Below, one piece after another: positions 7,021 through 14,802 of a stretch of 24,475 nucleotides of DNA. The first letter of the stretch is position 1. Each line of letters begins with the position of its first letter. This DNA comes from Verrucomicrobia bacterium 12-59-8 (lineage in GTDB: Bacteria > Verrucomicrobiota > Verrucomicrobiae > Verrucomicrobiales > Verrucomicrobiaceae), in the NCBI GenBank assembly GCA_002279765.1, contig NCCR01000087.1:1-24475 (forward strand), in the 5' to 3' direction. The notes beneath the pieces are model-generated. The model saw only the letters and a list, made by a program, of their open reading frames with translations. It did no database searches and had not been told where the DNA came from. The translations under genes and the position numbers were made by a program.

Positions 7021-8982
7021 ATGCCCAGCAAACCCTCATCCGCCAAAAAGAGCAAGTCCCCCACCGACGAGGTCGTTGAGGAGGCTGTGCCTGCCGAAAG
7101 CGCCAAGCCCAAAAAAGAAGTCAAAGAGGTGCTTTCGTTGATTGAGGGAAAGAAGCCCCGGAGCAGGGTGCCGGCTAGAGGGGGCAATGCATTGCCGCCA
7201 CTGGGAGCCAAAAAAGTCGTAGAGCCTGTGCCTGAGCCACAGCCTGTCGTACCCGCCAAGCCGACGCTGGACGAGCGCAAGGCCGCCGCGCTGAATCTCT
7301 TTGAGGATGATGACAAGCCCAAGGTGCGCCGTCGTCCGGTGGATGAAAACGCGCAGCAGAACGCTCTGCCGCCCATCTCCCTGCTGGGTGACAACGCTCC
7401 TCCTCCGCGGCCGATCGTGCCGATCGTTCATGCCCCGCCTGCGGAGGTGCCGGCTCCTGAATTTGAGATCAGTGATAGTGGTGAGAAAATCATCCACCTG
7501 AAGCCACCCATCGTGGTGAAGGATCTGGCGGATAAGATGGGCTTGAAGCCCTTCAAGATCATTTCTGAACTCATTGCGTTCAAAGTTTTCGCCAGTGCCG
7601 ACAAGGCCATCGACATTGAGATCGCCGAAAAAATCTGTGAGAAGCACGGCTTCAAACTCGAACGCGACAAACGTGAGAAAGGCGGCGGCGTCCATAAGGT
7701 CGAGGAAGTCATCGTCGAACCGGTCGCCCAGGTCGTCGAAGAAGTGGAGGAGGAGAAACTCGAACTCCGTGCCCCGATCATCACCTTCATGGGTCATGTG
7801 GATCATGGCAAAACATCGCTGCTGGACGCGCTGCGCAAGACGCAGGTCACTGTAGGCGAAGCGGGCGGTATCACACAGCACATCGGTGCCTACTGTATCT
7901 TTCACAACGGCAAGCCCATCACCTTCATTGACACACCCGGCCATGCCGCCTTCTCGGCCATGCGTGCCCGCGGTGCCAACGTCACCGACATCGTTGTGCT
8001 CGTCATCGCGGCGGACGACGGCATCATGCCGCAGACGAAAGAAGCGCTCAGCCATGCCAAGGCTGCCGGCGTGCAGCTCATGGTCGCCTTGAACAAATGC
8101 GACTTGCCCACCGCCAACGTCTTGCGCGTGAAGAGCCAGTTGCAGGACATCGGCCTTGCGCCAGTGGACTGGGGTGGTGAGATTGAGTGCATGGAGGTCT
8201 CGGCCAGATCAGGCATGGGACTTGACAACTTGCTCGAAACGATGTCCCTCCAGGCCGAAGTGCTCGAACTCAAGGCAGATCCCAAAGCGTCCCCACGTGC
8301 CACGGTGATCGAATCTTCCATGGTGGCTGGCAAAGGCCCCGTGGCCACGGTCATCATCGGCCAGGGCACGCTCAAAGTCGGCCAGCCCTTCATCTGCGGC
8401 CCGCTCTGGGGCAAGGTCAAGGCGATCATCAATGACCGCGGCGACTCCATCAAGGAAGTCCTTCCCGGCATGCCCTGCGAAGTCATCGGCTTCAGCGACA
8501 TGCCGCATGTGGGCGACGAAGTGGTCGTCATGAACAGCGAGCGCGATGTCAAGAAGCTCAGCGAAGAGCGCCTGGAAGAGATCCGCCAGAAGAAGCTCAA
8601 CGTGCCGCGCCGCTCCACCCTGGAGCACCTCTTTGCCAGCATCGAGGACAGCAACAAGAAGGCCCTCAAGGTCGTCCTCAAGTGCGACGTGCAGGGTTCT
8701 GTGGAAGCCGTGGCCAAGTGCCTCACCGACATCAAGAGCGACAAGTGCAACCTCGACATCCTGCACCAGGAAGTCGGTGCCATCAACGAGTCCGACGTCC
8801 TGCTGGCCAGCGCCTCAGACGCCATCATCATCGGCTTCAATGTCAAGGTGGAGAACAAGGCCCTCACCGTTTCCAAGCGTGAGACGGTGCAGATCAAGCT
8901 CTACTCCATCATCTACGAACTCATCGATCAGGTGAAGGAAGCCATGGCCGGATTGCTCGATCCGATCACCCGCGAAAAGTGA
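7021..8982 (+). CDS. infB: Translation initiation factor IF-2, main part, truncated before C2 subdomain
   Basis: A 653-residue GTPase that recruits fMet-tRNA to the 30S subunit. A charged, proline-rich N-terminus (1-160) precedes an IF2_N-like segment (about 165-215). The G domain has GHVDHGKT (258-265), DTPGH (304-308), NKCD (358-361) and an SA switch motif, followed by domains II, III and C1. The frame ends AMAGLLDPITREK-stop exactly where IF-2 should continue with about six residues and then the VKQVFKV start of C2. C2 is present in another frame from 8979. This is therefore a broken or split infB: either a real ~19-bp deletion, a split gene with GTGA overlap, or an assembly error. IF-2 is essential, so function must be preserved somehow if the sequence is correct. 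Confidence 0.93.
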   Translation: MPSKPSSAKKSKSPTDEVVEEAVPAESAKPKKEVKEVLSLIEGKKPRSRVPARGGNALPPLGAKKVVEPVPEPQPVVPAKPTLDERKAAALNLFEDDDKPKVRRRPVDENAQQNALPPISLLGDNAPPPRPIVPIVHAPPAEVPAPEFEISDSGEKIIHLKPPIVVKDLADKMGLKPFKIISELIAFKVFASADKAIDIEIAEKICEKHGFKLERDKREKGGGVHKVEEVIVEPVAQVVEEVEEEKLELRAPIITFMGHVDHGKTSLLDALRKTQVTVGEAGGITQHIGAYCIFHNGKPITFIDTPGHAAFSAMRARGANVTDIVVLVIAADDGIMPQTKEALSHAKAAGVQLMVALNKCDLPTANVLRVKSQLQDIGLAPVDWGGEIECMEVSARSGMGLDNLLETMSLQAEVLELKADPKASPRATVIESSMVAGKGPVATVIIGQGTLKVGQPFICGPLWGKVKAIINDRGDSIKEVLPGMPCEVIGFSDMPHVGDEVVVMNSERDVKKLSEERLEEIRQKKLNVPRRSTLEHLFASIEDSNKKALKVVLKCDVQGSVEAVAKCLTDIKSDKCNLDILHQEVGAINESDVLLASASDAIIIGFNVKVENKALTVSKRETVQIKLYSIIYELIDQVKEAMAGLLDPITREK

Positions 8983-9248
8983 AGCAGGTCTTCAAGGTCA
9001 ACAAGGGCTTCGTCGGCGGCTCCGTCGTCACCGATGGTGTCATGAACCGCAAGCAGCGCGCCCGCGTGCTGCGTGACGGCCAAGCTGTGTATGACGGCGG
9101 CTTTGAAACGCTGCGTCGCTTCACGGACGAAGTCAACGAAGTGCGCAACGGCATGGAGTGCGGTATCAAGCTCTCCGGCTTCAGCGACTACGAAGAAAAC
9201 GACGTCATCGAGTGCTACGAACTCGAAAAAATCGCCCAAACTCTCTGA
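8979..9248 (+). CDS. infB: IF-2 C2 subdomain in separate frame (fMet-tRNA binding)
   Basis: An 89-residue frame beginning at GTG 8979, which overlaps the TGA of the main infB frame (GTGA). It reads (V/M)KQVFKVNKGFVGGS, then RVLRDGQAVYDGG, LRRFTDEVNEVRNGMECGI and NDVIECYELE. These are the conserved blocks of IF-2 domain C2, complete to its normal end. No Shine-Dalgarno sequence precedes the GTG, so separate translation would rely on coupling by terminating ribosomes. It could be a genuine separate subunit, the downstream half of a pseudogene, or the result of a sequence error. It lies 88 bp before rbfA. Confidence 0.88.
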   Translation: MKQVFKVNKGFVGGSVVTDGVMNRKQRARVLRDGQAVYDGGFETLRRFTDEVNEVRNGMECGIKLSGFSDYEENDVIECYELEKIAQTL

Positions 9249-9263
9249 TCCAGCTCGTCGTAT

Positions 9264-9311
9264 CAGGTTTCAGGTCAGAGGCGTGTCACTCACGCTGCTG
9301 ACCGGAACCTG
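9264..9311 (+). promoter_or_regulatory. Long three-segment hairpin between infB and rbfA
   Basis: Three nested perfect stems are visible: CAGGTT (9264-9269) with AACCTG (9306-9311), GGTCAG (9273-9278) with CTGACC (9298-9303), and GCGTG (9281-9285) with CACGC (9291-9295). Small internal loops separate them. Seventeen pairs enclose a 5-nt TCACT loop. No T-run follows, so it is not a standard terminator. It may be an mRNA processing or stability element, or a copy of a dispersed palindrome. Confidence 0.6.
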
Positions 9312-9336
9312 AAGCCTGCCCCTTTAAATCTGCCTT

Positions 9337-9735
9337 ATGTCCCTCCGAGTCGATAAAGTACGCGAGCTCATTCGTCGTGAGCTCAGCACCATCCTCGAGA
9401 AGGATTTCCGCAACGAAGGCTGCCTGGTGACCATTCACGACGTCAGCCCTACGCCGGACATGCGGCAGTGTTTTGTGTATGTGGGTGTCATCGGCAAGCC
9501 GCACCAGCAGGACGCGGCCCTGGCCAAGCTCGTGAAGGCCCGTGGCTTCATCCAGCGTGACCTCTACAAGCGCGTCAAACTGCGCAGCAGCCCCCAGCTC
9601 TTCTTCCGCCTCGACAAATCCGTCGAGCGCGGGGTCCCCCTCCTCAACATCATCGACAACCTTCCGGCCCCGCTGCCTGACCTGCCGTCGGAAGAGGTGG
9701 AAGGTGCAGAGCCACCGACTGCACCAGCCGAGTAA
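9337..9735 (+). CDS. rbfA: Ribosome-binding factor A
   Basis: A 132-residue small KH-like 30S maturation factor. It starts MSLRVDKVRELIRRELSTIL (the family's 'R..rv...i..el..il' helix). It then has LVTIHDVSPTPDMRQCFVYV (normally 'vtvt.V..s.Dl..A.Vyvs') and a C-terminal LRSSPQLFFRLDKSVERGVPLLNIID block matching RbfA 'lr..P.l.F..D.s.e.g..i..ll'. The last ~25 residues are an acidic/proline tail. It follows infB, the standard genomic position. No Shine-Dalgarno sequence is visible. It acts in the cytoplasm on 16S rRNA processing and cold adaptation (family knowledge). Confidence 0.94.
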   Translation: MSLRVDKVRELIRRELSTILEKDFRNEGCLVTIHDVSPTPDMRQCFVYVGVIGKPHQQDAALAKLVKARGFIQRDLYKRVKLRSSPQLFFRLDKSVERGVPLLNIIDNLPAPLPDLPSEEVEGAEPPTAPAE

Positions 9736-9826
9736 GAACGGAAGTGGATAGGCACCAGCGCGGCTGGGATCGGGTTCAGTTTGCGGCGGAGCTTGAGATG
9801 CGGCGAGAGGAGCTTATGAGTCAAGT

Positions 9827-11785
9827 ATGTTCGCACTCGTCTTATTCAACCGTCAGCACGAGATGTTTCGTCTCAGGCAATCGCTCCGGCTGTTTCTCCT
9901 AGCACTCACGGCGACTGGCATGATGACGGTGCTGGCTGGCCCAGCGCACGGCGCAGAGTCTCCAGCCGCCTTCGTTCCCGGCACCGGCTCACGTACCGAC
10001 GTGAAGCCCTTCTATTTCGCCATCCCTGCGCCACGTGGGCAGATCCTCGACCGCAAGGGGCGGCCCTTCGCGCAAAACACCCTCGAGCGTCGTCTCCAGC
10101 TCACCGTGCCCGCAGAAAAGCGCAGCACGCTGGAGGCCTACACCGCCTGGCTCCAGCAAGAGATCGACACATACAAGAGCGACCTCCCCATCGCTCGCCT
10201 GCCGGACGCCGATACCCTGAAGCGCCACTACGAAAGCCGGCGCGAGCTTCCCGTCACCGTCAGCGATGCCTTCACGCAGGACCTCGTGATCGATCCGCAC
10301 AAGCACCCCCACGCCAGTATGCGCACCGAGTACGTACGCCATTACCCGCACGGTGGCATGGCCGCACACATTCTCGGCTACGTCTCCTCAGACGGCGCAC
10401 CGCCCACCGGCCCCATCCTCCGCGGCGAGCCCCTCTGGCAGCGCACGCGCGGTGCCACCGGCCTGGAGTCCGCGTTCAACACACAGCTCACCGGCACGGA
10501 TGGCACCCTCTGCCTCATGATGGCAGACGCCGGAACCGTAGCCTATCAGCAGGTCTTCACTCCGCCGACCGCTGGCCGCGACCTCGTCACCACCCTCAAT
10601 CTAGAAACCCAGCGCCTCGCCGAGAGCGCCCTCGCGCAGTCCAAGCACCGCTGCGCCATGGTCATCGTGGACGCCTTCACCGGAGACATCCGCGCCATGG
10701 CCAGCCTCCCGCACTATGACCCCAATGCCTTTGCCGGGGGCATCCCCGCCACAGATTTCTCCACCCTCACTCAGGACATCGACGGCCCGCTCTTTGACCG
10801 CGCTCTGCTCGGCACCTACCCGCCCGGCTCCATCTTCAAGCCCATCGTCGTCCTCGCTGGACTGCGCGCCGGTACCGTCGATGCCCAGCAAGAGTTCGAA
10901 TGCGGCCCCTCCCTCATGATCGACGGTCGCGAATTCGACAACTGGTCCAAAGACGACCATGGCTGGTTCAATGCACGCGCCGCCCTCATCCGCTCCTGCA
11001 ACACCTACTTCTACCAGTCTGCCATGGTCACCCGAGACCGCCCCATCCTCTACATGGCGCATGAGTTTGGCCTCGGCACCGCCCCTGCGTTTCCGCTGAA
11101 GACCGCTGCAGGCAATCTGCCCCAGAATGCCCCGTCCAATCACGACCTCGCCAACCTCTCCATCGGCCAAGGGGTCACCGAGACCTCCCCGCTGCAGATG
11201 GCCATGGTTATGGCCACCCTCGCCAATGGCTCCTGCCGTCCGCGCCCGCGCCTCATCACCCACACCCAGTCCCAGACCGGTCAGCTTGGCGATGTCAGCA
11301 TGCCCTGCCGAGAGGCCCTCATGCCCGTCAGCCAGGCGGATCTCGGGGTCGTGCGCAGCGGCATGTTTGGCGTGGTCAATCATGCACGGGGCACCGGCAA
11401 AGCTGCTCGCCTGAAAAAAGTCGCCGTCTTTGGCAAGACCGGCACCGCCCAGTGGGTGCTGCGTGGTGAAAAGGCCAACGTCGTTTGGTTCGCCGGTTTT
11501 GTGGACACCAATCCGCCGCTCGCCTTCGCCGTCATGGTCGAAGGAAACGCCGGTCAGGGCGGCCTCTCCGGCGGTGGCACCGCAGCCCCCATCATCGCTA
11601 AAGTCCTGCACGACATCGAAGACCGGCCCTCTGCCCACGACGTGAAGTTTGAGCCCTACAACGTCCCTGAGGAAAACGACTCCCTGAACCCCGACTACAG
11701 CCAGCCCGCCCCCGGCTACTACGGCGGTCCCCAGTACCGTGAAGAACCCGGCATCGGCGGCTTCTTCCAGCGCCTCTTCCGCTAA
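9827..11785 (+). CDS. Class B penicillin-binding protein (PBP2-like transpeptidase)
   Basis: A 652-residue periplasmic peptidoglycan DD-transpeptidase. A hydrophobic N-terminal segment (about 20-43, possible signal peptide ending AHGA) is followed by the class B entry motif RGQILDRKGRPFAQN (70-84), as in PBP2/MrdA and FtsI. A pedestal region and the transpeptidase follow. All catalytic motifs are intact: SIFK (Ser335, Lys338), SCN (390-392) and KTG (537-539). The start is uncertain: ATG 9827 has a purine-rich GAGAGGAG about 14 nt upstream; an in-frame ATG at 9863 gives a cleaner signal sequence. The gene directly precedes a class A PBP whose own transpeptidase motifs are lost, suggesting this enzyme supplies the cross-linking. 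No SEDS (RodA/FtsW) gene is nearby. Confidence 0.92.
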   Translation: MFALVLFNRQHEMFRLRQSLRLFLLALTATGMMTVLAGPAHGAESPAAFVPGTGSRTDVKPFYFAIPAPRGQILDRKGRPFAQNTLERRLQLTVPAEKRSTLEAYTAWLQQEIDTYKSDLPIARLPDADTLKRHYESRRELPVTVSDAFTQDLVIDPHKHPHASMRTEYVRHYPHGGMAAHILGYVSSDGAPPTGPILRGEPLWQRTRGATGLESAFNTQLTGTDGTLCLMMADAGTVAYQQVFTPPTAGRDLVTTLNLETQRLAESALAQSKHRCAMVIVDAFTGDIRAMASLPHYDPNAFAGGIPATDFSTLTQDIDGPLFDRALLGTYPPGSIFKPIVVLAGLRAGTVDAQQEFECGPSLMIDGREFDNWSKDDHGWFNARAALIRSCNTYFYQSAMVTRDRPILYMAHEFGLGTAPAFPLKTAAGNLPQNAPSNHDLANLSIGQGVTETSPLQMAMVMATLANGSCRPRPRLITHTQSQTGQLGDVSMPCREALMPVSQADLGVVRSGMFGVVNHARGTGKAARLKKVAVFGKTGTAQWVLRGEKANVVWFAGFVDTNPPLAFAVMVEGNAGQGGLSGGGTAAPIIAKVLHDIEDRPSAHDVKFEPYNVPEENDSLNPDYSQPAPGYYGGPQYREEPGIGGFFQRLFR

Positions 11786-11798
11786 AACACTCCTCCTA

Positions 11799-11864
11799 CT
11801 CCTCCCTTTTCTCAGCGTCCGAGAGGAAGCGGAGGAGGAAGAGAAAAATAATAAAGCTTCCTCC
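11799..11864 (+). promoter_or_regulatory. Two mutually exclusive hairpins between the PBP genes
   Basis: A purine-rich arm (11821-11841) can pair upstream with the pyrimidine arm 11799-11813 (about 15 pairs with two single-base bulges and two G-U pairs, loop 11814-11820). Alternatively its GGAGGAAG (11834-11841) pairs perfectly with CTTCCTCC (11857-11864), around an AT-rich loop. The second arm ends three bases before the class A PBP ATG. The overlap makes the two folds exclusive, so the leader could control translation of the downstream gene. This is inference from complementarity. Confidence 0.4.
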
Positions 11865-11867
11865 CGC

Positions 11868-13931
11868 ATGCCCCCTCTGCCCGCCATCCTCGTCTCTCTC
11901 CGCGCACGCTACCGCCGCCTCCCACGCTGGTTCCGTTACATCAGCGGCACCTTTGCGGTCCTTGCGCTCATCGGCCTCATCACATTCGGCCTCATCTGGC
12001 ACCACTACTCCAGCCTCGCTGCCACGTTTGACATGACCGCGCTCACTCGCGGCCAGAATGAAACCCTTATCATGGGGGCCAAAGGCGAGCCCATCGGCAG
12101 CGCTAGCGACATCGAGCGCGAGCTCGTCACCCTCACGGATGTTCCCATCACCCTTGTCCAAGCCGTCATCGCCACGGAAGACGCCCGCTTCTTCTCCCAC
12201 CCCGGCTTCGACATCATAGGGCTCAGCCGCGCCGCCGTGAAGAACTTCACCTCACACGGCATCCGCCAGGGCGGCAGCACCATCACACAGCAGCTCGCCC
12301 GCAATGCCTTCGGCCTCCAGGGGCGCAGCTACGAGCGCAAGATCACCGAAATTTTCCTCGCCATGCGCATCGAGCGCGAATGCACCAAGGAGCAGATCCT
12401 CACCCATTACCTCAACCGCATCTACCTCGGCACCGGCTGCAGCGGCGTCGGTGCCGCAGCGCGCTGCTACTTTGGCAAAGACGTCCACGACCTCACCCTC
12501 GTCGAGTCCGCCACCCTCGCCGGCATCATCAAGGCCCCCGTCGCCTTCTCCCCCATCACCCAGCCCGCACTTGCCAAACAAAAGCGTGATCTCACTCTCC
12601 AGCGCATGGCCGAGACCCGCAGCATTACCGAGGCCGAAGCCAATGCCGCCCGCGCCCTGCCGCTCGTTATCAGCCATGACAAAAACCGCGTCCGCACCGG
12701 CTACATGCTCGCCGCCGCACGCGCTGAATTTCAGCGCCTCGGCTTCCGGCCGGGCACCCCGCCTGAGATGACCATGACCCTGCGCCTCGACTGGCAGCAC
12801 CGGCTCGACACCCTCGTGCGCCAGCACCTCGATACCCTCGCCCCCAAGGACAAAGCCCTGCAGGGAGCCGTCATAGTCTTGGACAACAACTCCGGCTCCA
12901 TCCTCGCCATGCAGGGCGGGCGCGACTTCAACACCAGCCCCTTCAATCGCGCCCTCGATGGCGTCCGCCCCCCCGGCACGGCCTTTCTCCCCCTCGTCTA
13001 TGCTGCCGCCCTCACCACACTGCCGGACGTCACTGACGCCCCCCAGATTGACGGCCCCCTCGACAATAAGCAAGCCATGATCGGCGGCCTCGTCGGCACC
13101 CTCGGCGAATGGGGAGCCGAGGGCGAGCCCGTCGCCTACACCGGCGGCACCATCACCCCCATCCAGGCGCTGCTGGAAAGCCGCACCGCCGCCACCGTCC
13201 GCCTCGGTTATCAGGTTGGTCTCGATCCCCTCCGCTCTGCTATCAACCGCTGTGGCTTCACCACTCCGCTGCGCACAGAGGCGGCCTTTACCCTCGGCCA
13301 GAGCCCCCTGCGCCTTATTGAGTTCGCCCGCGCCTTTACCTCCATCGCCAACGACGGCCGCCAGTGCGCCACCCCGCATTTTCTTCTTACCCCCACCATC
13401 CGTAGCACCGAAGTCTTCGCCCCCGCCGCCATCGCTCATGTGCGCGATACCCTCATCACCGGCATGGAGCGCCCCGAATATCGCAAGCCCCTCCTCGCCC
13501 ACGGCCTCGCCAACAAAAGCATTGCCGGTTACGGCGGCATTACCTACGACCGCACCGACGCCTGGTTCATCGGTTCCGACCGCGACCTCACCTGCCTCGT
13601 CTGGGTCGGGCATGACAAAGACATCCCCATCAGCGCCAAAACCACCGCCTCCACCGCCGCGCTCCCCTTGTGGGCTGCTGTCTTCGCCATGGTCACCGAG
13701 GGCAAGCCCAAAGGGTGGGACGCCAAAGCCCCCGCCTCCCAGCTCCTTGCCACGCCCCTCCGCGCCCTCTTCGTCGAAGGCGAAGCCCGCGTCATCCGCG
13801 TCACGCCTGTATCAGGCGTCGTCCTCGGCAACGACCCCTACCAAAGCACCAGCGCCCCCGGCGGCGTGCCTTCGGCCATTCCCCTCCCTCAAGACGACTA
13901 CGTCCCCAAAGCCATCCCTGTGCCGCAGTAG
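11868..13931 (+). CDS. Class A PBP with GT51 domain and degenerate transpeptidase domain
   Basis: A 687-residue membrane-anchored protein (TM about 24-44). The lipid II glycosyltransferase (GT51) domain looks active: EDARFFSHPGFD (104-115, catalytic Glu104), GGSTITQQLARN (135-146), RKITEIFLAMRIE and the ESATLAGIIKAP block. The transpeptidase fold is recognisable but its motifs are changed. SxxK is TAFL (371-374) in PPGTAFLPLVYAAAL; SxN is SRT (438-440); KTG is YGG (555-557) before the conserved DAWFIG. It is predicted to polymerise glycan but not cross-link. I chose ATG 11868, directly before the anchor; an upstream ATG at 11739 would read through the previous gene. A proline-rich tail follows about residue 650. 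The upstream neighbour is an intact class B PBP. Confidence 0.92.
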   Translation: MPPLPAILVSLRARYRRLPRWFRYISGTFAVLALIGLITFGLIWHHYSSLAATFDMTALTRGQNETLIMGAKGEPIGSASDIERELVTLTDVPITLVQAVIATEDARFFSHPGFDIIGLSRAAVKNFTSHGIRQGGSTITQQLARNAFGLQGRSYERKITEIFLAMRIERECTKEQILTHYLNRIYLGTGCSGVGAAARCYFGKDVHDLTLVESATLAGIIKAPVAFSPITQPALAKQKRDLTLQRMAETRSITEAEANAARALPLVISHDKNRVRTGYMLAAARAEFQRLGFRPGTPPEMTMTLRLDWQHRLDTLVRQHLDTLAPKDKALQGAVIVLDNNSGSILAMQGGRDFNTSPFNRALDGVRPPGTAFLPLVYAAALTTLPDVTDAPQIDGPLDNKQAMIGGLVGTLGEWGAEGEPVAYTGGTITPIQALLESRTAATVRLGYQVGLDPLRSAINRCGFTTPLRTEAAFTLGQSPLRLIEFARAFTSIANDGRQCATPHFLLTPTIRSTEVFAPAAIAHVRDTLITGMERPEYRKPLLAHGLANKSIAGYGGITYDRTDAWFIGSDRDLTCLVWVGHDKDIPISAKTTASTAALPLWAAVFAMVTEGKPKGWDAKAPASQLLATPLRALFVEGEARVIRVTPVSGVVLGNDPYQSTSAPGGVPSAIPLPQDDYVPKAIPVPQ

Positions 13932-14172
13932 CTCCCGAATCGTCCTCGATCCCACCGCTCCGCCACGCATCGACCGCAGAGGCACAGACTTCAGTGCCCG
14001 GAATTTTCTCCATGGCACTTCTCCCACGATCCACCAAGCGCCGTTTTGTAGTCTCGGCTTGAACCTGTCCCGCTCTTCGTTCGTAGTTCGGGATCGTAAC
14101 CCATCTTCCGTCCGTCCCACGCCACTCACCCACCCTTGACACACCGCCTCTTTCACCGGTTACTCTCTGCCT
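13932..14172 (+). other. Gene-less spacer between class A PBP and metal cluster
   Basis: I see no credible gene in these 241 bases. Two minus-strand frames stay open across the spacer, but they run into the PBP gene antisense and have no family signature. The right end carries an exact -35 hexamer (see the promoter entry). The spacer may be a dispersed repeat copy, which cannot be tested inside this window. Confidence 0.5.
14136..14166 (+). promoter_or_regulatory. Possible promoter of the Cys/His-rich protein gene
   Basis: A perfect -35 hexamer TTGACA (14136-14141) is followed 18-19 bp later by weak -10 candidates TTACTC/TACTCT (14160-14166). If used, transcription would begin about 7 nt downstream, essentially at the GTG start codon (14173), implying a leaderless or near-leaderless mRNA. 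The -10 match is poor. Confidence 0.3.
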
Positions 14173-14595
14173 GTGAAGTCACTTGCCTCATCCATGCTCG
14201 TGCTCTGGCTCCTTTGCTGGGCGCACTGCTCGCTGAGCCGCTTTGGTGCGGTGCAGGGAAGTGACGCCTGCACCTACTGCGTGGCATCGAATGAGCATGC
14301 CGAAGACTCGCATGACGCTGACGACCATCAGCACGACACACCCAGTCACACCGCAGCAGACTGCGGTGTCTGTGATTTTCTGACCCACGGCACCCCCCTC
14401 ATGCAGAAGCTCCCGCCCATGACGGCGCTGGCAGTCGATGCATCACCGCTCGCCACCTGGGAGCCCGCGCCACTTCCCGAACTGGCCACCACCTTTCTCA
14501 CCTCACTCGCAGCCCACGATCCTCCGCCACTGCGCGCCATCTGCGAAGTCCTCTCCCACACGGCATGTCCCGTGCGCGGCCCCACGCAGGCCTAG
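14173..14595 (+). CDS. Small exported Cys/His-rich protein (DUF2946-like)
   Basis: A 140-residue protein starting at GTG with signal-like KSLASSMLVLWLLCWAHCSL. Next comes a Cys pair DACTYC, then a His/Asp-rich stretch HAEDSHDADDHQHD (about 43-56). CGVCDFLTHGTPL follows, and a proline-rich C-terminal half. Cys-pair plus His-rich proteins of the DUF2946 kind commonly accompany Cu/Zn/Co RND efflux genes. That is the context here, so a periplasmic or membrane metal-binding role is inferred. The gene is followed by a terminator-like hairpin, so it may be transcribed separately from the pump genes. The DUF2946 assignment rests on general layout only; the GTG start has no clear Shine-Dalgarno sequence. 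Confidence 0.65.
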   Translation: MKSLASSMLVLWLLCWAHCSLSRFGAVQGSDACTYCVASNEHAEDSHDADDHQHDTPSHTAADCGVCDFLTHGTPLMQKLPPMTALAVDASPLATWEPAPLPELATTFLTSLAAHDPPPLRAICEVLSHTACPVRGPTQA

Positions 14596-14610
14596 CCCGC
14601 GCTGTTTTTT
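14574..14610 (+). terminator. Possible intrinsic terminator after the Cys/His-rich gene
   Basis: GCGCGG (14574-14579, inside the last codons) pairs with CCGCGC (14597-14602) across a 17-nt loop. TG and six T residues (14605-14610) follow. The large loop weakens the case, but the GC stem plus T-run position immediately after the stop codon is typical. Confidence 0.45.
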
Positions 14611-14638
14611 CGCGCCTTTCCTCCAAGCGCCCCAGGAC

Positions 14639-14674
14639 CCATCCGTCCTATCGGTCCCATAAGACCCATCAGAT
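14639..14674. repeat. 9-bp-period repeat, copy A
   Basis: Four successive 9-bp units begin at 14639, 14648, 14657 and 14666. Each has the form YYAT followed by five bases, usually NNGWC (CCATCCGTC, CTATCGGTC, CCATAAGAC, CCATCAGAT). Copies with the same period and consensus occur at 19057 and 19649. It lies in the spacer upstream of the adaptor-like lipoprotein gene. Confidence 0.7.
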
Positions 14675-14802
14675 CGCCGCAAAGGCAAAAAACAGCCCCG
14701 AGCAAAGCTACGTCCCTCCTGCGCCCCAAGACAGGGATCACCGCATCCGTCAGACTTCGTACACCCTTCTCAGCCCACTTCACTTTCACTTCGTTCATCC
14801 CC

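Noticed and set aside
8970..8990. Programmed frameshift as the explanation for the infB break
   Set aside because: No slippery heptamer is visible and about six conserved residues are missing, which a one-base slip cannot restore.
11739..11867. N-terminal extension of the class A PBP
   Set aside because: It would translate the end of the previous gene and the hairpin-forming spacer; the membrane anchor starts right after the ATG at 11868.
13801..14156. Two minus-strand frames of about 113 codons
   Set aside because: They overlap the class A PBP antisense, show no family signature and have no supporting start signals; treated as spacer.
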